In this document: in pieces, positions 5,943 through 10,175 of the stretch
Position numbering within the stretch: position 1 is the first letter of the stretch
Layout: every line of letters starts with the position of its first letter
Origin: an uncultured Collinsella sp.
Lineage (GTDB): Bacteria > Actinomycetota > Coriobacteriia > Coriobacteriales > Coriobacteriaceae
Assembly (NCBI GenBank): GCA_902478935.1
Contig: CABSMV010000073.1
Location: 1-10,175, forward strand
Direction of reading: 5' to 3'
DNA: 10,175 nt
Program-made: the position numbers and the translations under genes
The notes under the pieces: model-generated
Told to the model about the DNA's origin: nothing
What the model saw: only the letters and a program-made list of their open reading frames with translations
Database searches by the model: none

Positions 5943-6863
5943 ATGCAAAAGGGAGATGCCATGGATGCGGCGGAGCGCTCGGAGCGCATCCCCGATATCG
6001 TCATCATCACCGGAATGTCCGGATCAGGCCGCACACAGGCCATGCACGTGTTCGAGGACATGGGCTATTTTTGCATCGATAACCTGCCTCCGCGTCTCAT
6101 CGCCCAGCTTGCCGAGCTCGTCGGCATCAATACGGGCGTGGGCAGGCATCTCGCCGTCACCTGCGATTTGCGTAGCCAGGGACTGTTTGACGAGTTGCTC
6201 GATGCGGTCGCCGCTCTCGAAGAGCGCGAGATGAGCTGCGACATCGTGTTCCTGGAGGCTTCTGACGAGGTGCTGATTCGTCGCTACAGCGAAAATCGCC
6301 GCCGTCATCCCATTGCCAAGCCGGGGGAGACTACGGCCGATGCCATTCAGCGCGAGCGCCTTCAGCTGCAGGGCGTGCGCGACCGAGCCGATATGATTAT
6401 CGACACGAGCCGTCTGCGCACCTCTGCGCTGCGCAACAAGCTGCGTATGGCATTTTCCGAGCTGTCCGACCAGCAGCTCATGGACGTCCACGTGTTCTCG
6501 TTTGGCTTTAAGCACGGCATGCCCGTCGAGGCGGACATTATGATCGACGTCCGCTTCCTGCCTAATCCGTTCTACGATCCCGAGATGCGCACGATGACCG
6601 GTCTCGATAAAAAGGTCTCCGATTTTGTTCTGGACCATCCCAAGACGCAGGAGTTTTGGAAGGCTTGGACACAGCTGATCGATACGGTGATGCCGGGCTA
6701 TATCGCGGAGGGTAAGCCGCAGCTTTCTATCGCCATCGGCTGCACGGGCGGCCAGCACCGCAGCGTTGCCATTGCCGAGGCCACGGCCCGTTACCTGGAA
6801 GGCGCTCAGTACCACGTGAGCATCTCCCACCGCGACCTGTCGCGCGCCAACACGAAGGCATAG
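5943..6863 (+). CDS. rapZ: RapZ/YvcJ-family nucleotide-binding protein
   Basis: 306 residues from ATG 5943, which has GGGAGG 6 nt upstream; an ATG at 5961 is a possible alternative (300 residues). A TTG at 5907 lies in the terminator hairpin and is rejected. P-loop GMSGSGRT (24-31), YFCIDNLPP (42-50), RRRHP (119-123), FSFGFKHGMPVEAD (186-198), DVRFLPNPFYDPEMR (202-216), TGLDKKV (219-225) and IGCTGGQHRSV (265-275) are all typical of the family. RapZ in E. coli is an RNA adaptor controlling GlmS via the small RNA GlmZ; in Gram-positives the YvcJ protein is a nucleotide-binding protein of less clear function linked to cell-wall amino-sugar metabolism. whiA follows 6 nt after the stop, so they are co-transcribed. 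Family certain; role in this organism inferred. Confidence 0.95.
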   Translation: MQKGDAMDAAERSERIPDIVIITGMSGSGRTQAMHVFEDMGYFCIDNLPPRLIAQLAELVGINTGVGRHLAVTCDLRSQGLFDELLDAVAALEEREMSCDIVFLEASDEVLIRRYSENRRRHPIAKPGETTADAIQRERLQLQGVRDRADMIIDTSRLRTSALRNKLRMAFSELSDQQLMDVHVFSFGFKHGMPVEADIMIDVRFLPNPFYDPEMRTMTGLDKKVSDFVLDHPKTQEFWKAWTQLIDTVMPGYIAEGKPQLSIAIGCTGGQHRSVAIAEATARYLEGAQYHVSISHRDLSRANTKA

Positions 6864-6869
6864 GCCTGC

Positions 6870-7799
6870 ATGTCGTTTACCGCTGAGGTGCGCGACGAGC
6901 TTGCGCGCTGCGAACCCGAATGTGAATACTGCGACTTGTCGACGCTTGCCGCCCTCACGCGTGTGAGCGGTACGCTCTCGCTTGCCGGCTCTGGGCGGTA
7001 TCGTTTGACGGTTGCGACTGAGACGGGAGCCGTCGCGCGCACGATGATCACGCTGACGCATCGTATCCTTAAGCTCAAAACGGAGTTCACCGTCCGCAAA
7101 TCTGTCTTGCATAAGGTTCGAAACTACCTCATCACCTTGCCTGATCAGCCAGACCTGGATAAGGCCTTGGTTCTGCTGGGTATCCTCGACCGTAGGGGAG
7201 GACTTGTCGCCGGCGTACCCCGACATATCGTTGCCCGTCCTTGCTGTAGACTTGCCTATATCCGCGGCGCGCTCATCGCGGGCGGCTTCGTGGCCGATCC
7301 ACGCGGCGATTTTCATTTGGAGATCGCTGTGCAGGGCGAGCAATATGCCAAGGGGCTCTGCGATTTGTTGGAGCAGATTGGGGTCCATGCTCGTGTTAAT
7401 GCACGGCGGGGGTCATATGCCGTGTACATTAAGAGCGCCGAGGAAATCGAGCATCTATTAAAGCTGATTGGTGCCAAGCGCAGCGTTGCCGAGATTGAGG
7501 AGGCGCGCGCGGTCAAGTTGGTTAAGAACGATGTGAACCGTCGCGTGAATGCCGAGCTCGCCAACCAGACCAGAAGCGCCGGTGCTGCCCAACATCAGCT
7601 TGCGCTTATCGATGAGCTCGAGCAGCGTGGCCTTCGCGATGCGCTTCCGGATGCCTTGGCGGTCTTTTGCGACCTGCGCGAGCGCTATCCCGATCTTTCG
7701 CTGCGTGATTTGGGGGAGATGGCTGACCCTCCCTTGTCGAAGTCAGCCCTCTACCATCGTGTTTTACGGCTTGAAAAGCTCATTGAAGCAAACAGGTAG
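6870..7799 (+). CDS. whiA: WhiA, DNA-binding regulator
   Basis: 309 residues, usual WhiA length. It begins MSFTAEVRDEL as in other WhiA proteins. The centre holds the degenerate LAGLIDADG-like core, CCRLAYIRGALIAGGFVADP (125-144), without a functional endonuclease motif. The C-terminus (about 275-305) contains the helix-turn-helix block DLSLRDLGEMADPPLSKSALYHR. In Streptomyces WhiA controls sporulation septation; in non-sporulating Gram-positives it affects division and chromosome segregation. Cysteines at 14, 18 and 21, plus the pair at 125-126, stand out. Start ATG 6870 is 6 nt after the rapZ stop with no clear ribosome site, which suggests coupling to rapZ. The yvcK gene normally between these two is missing. 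No clear terminator follows. Confidence 0.95.
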   Translation: MSFTAEVRDELARCEPECEYCDLSTLAALTRVSGTLSLAGSGRYRLTVATETGAVARTMITLTHRILKLKTEFTVRKSVLHKVRNYLITLPDQPDLDKALVLLGILDRRGGLVAGVPRHIVARPCCRLAYIRGALIAGGFVADPRGDFHLEIAVQGEQYAKGLCDLLEQIGVHARVNARRGSYAVYIKSAEEIEHLLKLIGAKRSVAEIEEARAVKLVKNDVNRRVNAELANQTRSAGAAQHQLALIDELEQRGLRDALPDALAVFCDLRERYPDLSLRDLGEMADPPLSKSALYHRVLRLEKLIEANR

Positions 7800-7844
7800 T
7801 TTGAAGTAACGACTTATATATGGATTTAGCTGCTATTTTAGTCT

Positions 7845-7858
7845 TTAAAACGTTTTAA
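7845..7858. promoter_or_regulatory. 14-bp perfect palindrome upstream of gap, possible operator
   Basis: TTAAAACGTTTTAA is self-complementary around a central CG, as in many LacI/CcpA-family operators. It lies 46 nt after whiA and about 148 nt before gap, in AT-rich DNA. No regulator is identified, and AT-rich DNA produces palindromes by chance. Confidence 0.4.
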
Positions 7859-7874
7859 CGTAAATTTGATTTTC

Positions 7875-7898
7875 AATTTCGAGCATTCTCGTGAAATT
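7875..7898. promoter_or_regulatory. Inverted repeat overlapping the likely -35 of gap
   Basis: AATTTCGAG (7875-7883) is mirrored by CTCGTGAAATT (7888-7898), apart from two extra bases in the right arm. The right arm covers the GTGAAA proposed as the -35 box, the position expected of a repressor site. Confidence 0.35.
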
Positions 7899-7920
7899 CA
7901 AGTCAAAAAAAAGGTATATT
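7891..7920 (+). promoter_or_regulatory. gap: Probable promoter of gap
   Basis: GTGAAA (7891-7896, 4 of 6 to TTGACA), an 18-bp spacer with an A-run, and TATATT (7915-7920) form a reasonable vegetative promoter in a 193-nt AT-rich gene-free gap. The transcript would start near 7927, giving a ~66-nt leader with a small hairpin (7951-7968, GCGGGC with GCTCGC) before the AAAGGAG ribosome site at 7981-7987. Confidence 0.55.
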
Positions 7921-7992
7921 AGGCGAGTGGTTAGTTTGTGGGCCTCAACGGCGGGCGCTGTAGCTCGCGGGGGCCTTACGAAAGGAGACACA

Positions 7993-9018
7993 ATGGCAGT
8001 AAAGGTTGCTATTAACGGCTTCGGTCGCATCGGTCGTCTGGCTTTCCGTCAGATGTTCGGTCATGAGGGCTCCGAGATCGTCGCTATCAACGACCTCACC
8101 TCTCCCGATATGCTCGCTTACCTGCTGAAGTACGACTCCACGCAGGGCAACTACGCTCGCGATCACGAGGTCGTTGCTGGCGAGGATTCCATCACCGTTG
8201 ACGGCAAGGAGATCAAGATCTACAAGGAGGCCGACGCCAACAACCTGCCTTGGGGCGACCTCGACGTCGACGTCGTTCTCGAGTGCACCGGCTTCTACAC
8301 CAGCAAGGCTAAGGCTCAGGCCCACATCAACGCTGGCGCCAAGAAGGTCGTCATCTCCGCTCCGGCCGGCAGCGATCTGCCCACCATCGTGTACAACGTC
8401 AACCATGAGACGCTGACCGCTGAGGACAACATCATCTCCGCTGCTTCTTGCACCACCAACTGCCTTGCCCCGATGGCCAAGGGTCTCAACGACTTCGCTC
8501 CCATCGTGTCCGGCATCATGACCACCATCCACGCCTTCACCGGCGACCAGATGCCGCTCGACGGTCCGCAGCGCAAGGGCAACTTCCGTCGCTCCCGCGC
8601 CTGCTCCGAGAACATCGTCCCGAACACCACGGGCGCTGCCAAGGCCATCGGCCTGGTTCTCCCCGAGCTCAACGGTAAGCTCATCGGTGCCGCCCAGCGC
8701 GTCCCGACGCCGACCGGCTCGCTGACCAACCTCTACGCCGTCGTTGACAAGAAGGTCACCGTCGACGAGGTCAACGCTGCCATGAAGGCCTACGCCGAGA
8801 CCATCCCCGATACCTTCGCCTACAACGAGGACCAGATCGTCTCCCGCGACATCGTCGGCGAGACCCACGGCTCCATCTTCGACGCCACGCAGACCATGTG
8901 CTCTGACCTCGGCAACGGCCAGACCCTCGTTCAGGTCACCTCTTGGTACGACAACGAGAACTCCTACACCTCTCAGATGGTCCGCACCATCAAGTACTTC
9001 GAGAAGTTCGTTGCTTAA
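7993..9018 (+). CDS. gap: Glyceraldehyde-3-phosphate dehydrogenase (NAD-dependent type)
   Basis: 341 residues from ATG 7993, with AAAGGAG ending 5 nt upstream; the frame stays open upstream but without a better start. Glycolysis: GAP plus Pi and NAD to 1,3-bisphosphoglycerate, in the cytoplasm. Dinucleotide fold GFGRIGR (9-15), IND at 32-34 consistent with NAD binding, catalytic Cys153 in SAASCTTNC, His in the TTIHAFTGDQ block, NTTGAAKAIGLVLPELNGKL, and a C-terminal WYDNE block. The GDQMPLDGPQRKGNFRRSRA segment resembles clostridial GAPDHs and makes the protein slightly longer than the usual ~335. Very strong codon bias marks a highly expressed gene. Its own promoter lies upstream and a strong terminator separates it from pgk. 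Confidence 0.98.
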   Translation: MAVKVAINGFGRIGRLAFRQMFGHEGSEIVAINDLTSPDMLAYLLKYDSTQGNYARDHEVVAGEDSITVDGKEIKIYKEADANNLPWGDLDVDVVLECTGFYTSKAKAQAHINAGAKKVVISAPAGSDLPTIVYNVNHETLTAEDNIISAASCTTNCLAPMAKGLNDFAPIVSGIMTTIHAFTGDQMPLDGPQRKGNFRRSRACSENIVPNTTGAAKAIGLVLPELNGKLIGAAQRVPTPTGSLTNLYAVVDKKVTVDEVNAAMKAYAETIPDTFAYNEDQIVSRDIVGETHGSIFDATQTMCSDLGNGQTLVQVTSWYDNENSYTSQMVRTIKYFEKFVA

Positions 9019-9057
9019 TTTAGCTTTTAGCGAATAGCTCGTTGAGCGTCTAAAGAA

Positions 9058-9102
9058 GGGCGCGGCCTTATAGGGCTTACACCCTAGGGTCGCGTCCTTT
9101 TT
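9058..9102 (+). terminator. Strong intrinsic terminator between gap and pgk
   Basis: GGGCGCGGCCTTA (9058-9070) pairs with TAGGGTCGCGTCC (9085-9097) through 13 pairs including G-T wobbles. A 2-nt bulge and an inner GGG/CCC extension around a 6-nt loop follow, then TTTTT (9098-9102). It lies 39 nt after the gap stop. Confidence 0.85.
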
Positions 9103-9112
9103 ATAAGAAATC

Positions 9113-9135
9113 GTCTGCCGTAATGGAAGGCAGAC
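9113..9135 (+). other. Leader hairpin upstream of pgk
   Basis: GTCTGCC (9113-9119) and GGCAGAC (9129-9135) form a perfect 7-bp stem with a 9-nt loop, 23 nt before the pgk ATG and just past the gap terminator. It may be a 5'-end stabiliser of processed pgk mRNA. No convincing pgk promoter is visible between it and the terminator. Confidence 0.5.
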
Positions 9136-9158
9136 ACGTACGAAAGGTAGAAGCAAAC

Positions 9159-10175
9159 ATGGCCTTTACCAAGAAGACCGTCCGCGACATCGATGTCGAC
9201 GGCAAGCGCGTTCTCGTCCGCGTTGACTTCAACGTGCCTATCAAGGATGGCGTCGTTGGCGACACCACCCGTATCAAGGCTGCCCTGCCCACCATCAACT
9301 ACCTCGTTGAGCACAACGCTCGCGTCATCCTCATGAGCCACCTTGGCCGTCCCGAGGGCACCGGCTTCCAGCCCGAGCTTTCCCTCGAGCCTGTCGCCAA
9401 GAAGCTCGCCGAGCTCTCTGGCCTCGACGTTGCCTTTGTCGCCGACACCTACGGCGAGAAGGCCGCCGAGGCTGTTGCTGCCGTCGAGCCGGGCAAGGTT
9501 CTCGTTCTCGAGAACGTCCGCTTCGATAAGCGTGAGAAGAAGAACGATCCCGAGATCGCCAAGAAGCTCGCTTCCTATGGTGACGTCTTCGTTCTCGATG
9601 CCTTCGGCACCGCTCACCGTGCCCAGGGTTCCGTCGTGGGCCCCGCCGCTTACCTGCCCGCCGTCGCTGGCTTCCTGCTCGAGAAGGAGGTCGACACGCT
9701 GACCGGTATCTTCGCCGAGCCCGAGCGTCCCTTCGTCGCTATCGTCGGCGGTTCCAAGGTTTCCTCCAAGATCGGCGTGCTCGATCACCTCATCGACTCC
9801 GCTGACACCCTGATCATCGGTGGCGGCATGGCCTACACCTTCTTCCTGGCTCAGGGTCTGACCGTCGGTCAGTCCCTCAAGGAAGAGGACTGGGTCGAGC
9901 GCGCTGGCGAGATGCTCAAGAAGGCCGAGGAGAAGGGCGTCAAGATCCTGCTCCCCATCGACAACCGTGTTGCCGATCACTTTGGCGAGGACGCTGTCCC
10001 TGAGGTTGTCGCTTCCGACGCTATCCCCGACGATCGTGAGGGCATGGATATCGGCCCCAAGACCGAGGAGCTCTACGCTGAGGCCGTCAAGGGCGCCAAG
10101 ACCGTGTTCTGGAATGGCCCCATGGGCGTCTTCGAGTTCGACAACTTCGCTCACGGCACCCAGGCTATCGCCTGT
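9159..10175 (+). CDS. pgk: Phosphoglycerate kinase (3' end beyond the window)
   Basis: 339 residues of an expected ~395, with no stop before the window ends. Catalyses 1,3-bisphosphoglycerate plus ADP to 3-phosphoglycerate plus ATP, the step after GAPDH. Motifs in order: RVDFNVP (21-27), SHLGRP (60-65), ENVRF (119-123), DAFGTAHRA (147-155), GGSKVSSKI (197-205, usual GGAKVSDKI) with Lys200, IGGGMA (220-225), LLPIDNRVAD (264-273) and WNGPMGVFE (318-326). Missing is the final C-terminal part with the GGGD nucleotide-binding loop. The ATG at 9159 has AAAGG 11 nt upstream, the same spacing as nanE. Codon bias equals that of gap. Tpi is the expected next gene. Confidence 0.97.
   Translation, partial: MAFTKKTVRDIDVDGKRVLVRVDFNVPIKDGVVGDTTRIKAALPTINYLVEHNARVILMSHLGRPEGTGFQPELSLEPVAKKLAELSGLDVAFVADTYGEKAAEAVAAVEPGKVLVLENVRFDKREKKNDPEIAKKLASYGDVFVLDAFGTAHRAQGSVVGPAAYLPAVAGFLLEKEVDTLTGIFAEPERPFVAIVGGSKVSSKIGVLDHLIDSADTLIIGGGMAYTFFLAQGLTVGQSLKEEDWVERAGEMLKKAEEKGVKILLPIDNRVADHFGEDAVPEVVASDAIPDDREGMDIGPKTEELYAEAVKGAKTVFWNGPMGVFEFDNFAHGTQAIAC

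Noticed and set aside
6024..7388. 454-codon minus-strand open frame antisense to rapZ and whiA
   Set aside because: Both sense genes are clear family members; the antisense frame has no motif or ribosome site and spans two genes.
7945..9156. 403-codon minus-strand open frame antisense to gap
   Set aside because: Produced by the high G/C third-position bias of gap; low-complexity Val/Gly/Leu/Asp-rich translation.
9084..10154. 356-codon minus-strand open frame antisense to pgk
   Set aside because: Same cause; the plus strand encodes an unmistakable Pgk.
1..10175. CRISPR array, tRNA, rRNA, insertion sequence or prophage
   Set aside because: No regularly spaced direct repeats, cloverleaf, rRNA, transposase or phage gene was seen on either strand.

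Overview
The window looks like one end of a draft contig from a Gram-positive, moderately high-GC gut actinobacterium. The best guess is Coriobacteriia, Collinsella-like. This rests on strong G/C third-position bias in gap and pgk, the rapZ-whiA-gap-pgk order, clostridial-looking GAPDH motifs and actinobacterial-looking ROK and aldolase motifs. The taxonomic call comes from recall, not a search. All recognised genes are on the + strand. The first 42 bases are not biological: they are an Illumina Nextera i7 index plus transposase adapter left on the contig end.

Region 1 (43-5841) is a sialic-acid (N-acetylneuraminate) use cluster. It starts with the last codons of what is probably one ABC ATPase, followed by a complete peptide/SAT-type ABC ATPase (159-986). 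Two overlapping CE7-like alpha/beta hydrolases come next: one with an intact catalytic triad (1067-2044), and a shorter paralogue that has lost the nucleophile and oxyanion residues but kept Asp and His (2037-2888). Then come an N-acetylneuraminate-lyase-like aldolase (nanA), a ROK kinase (probable N-acetylmannosamine kinase, nanK) and N-acetylmannosamine-6-P epimerase (nanE). The inferred flow is import, optional O-deacetylation, cleavage to ManNAc plus pyruvate, phosphorylation, and epimerisation to GlcNAc-6-P. NagA and NagB are not in the window.

The nan genes are separated by large inverted repeats: a 110-nt imperfect palindrome after nanA that includes its stop codon, and a ~98-nt palindrome after nanK capped by a C(UUCG)G tetraloop and followed by a T-run. 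A terminator-like hairpin lies between nanE and rapZ.

Region 2 (5943-7799) is rapZ followed 6 nt later by whiA. The yvcK gene that usually sits between them is absent. Region 3 (7800-10175) is an AT-rich regulatory gap with two inverted repeats and a plausible promoter, then gap, a strong intrinsic terminator, a small leader hairpin, and pgk, which runs off the right edge.

The most interesting items are the live/dead esterase pair in a sialic-acid locus, the two large intergenic palindromes, the missing yvcK and the operator-like repeats ahead of gap. I see no CRISPR array, tRNA, rRNA, insertion sequence or phage gene.
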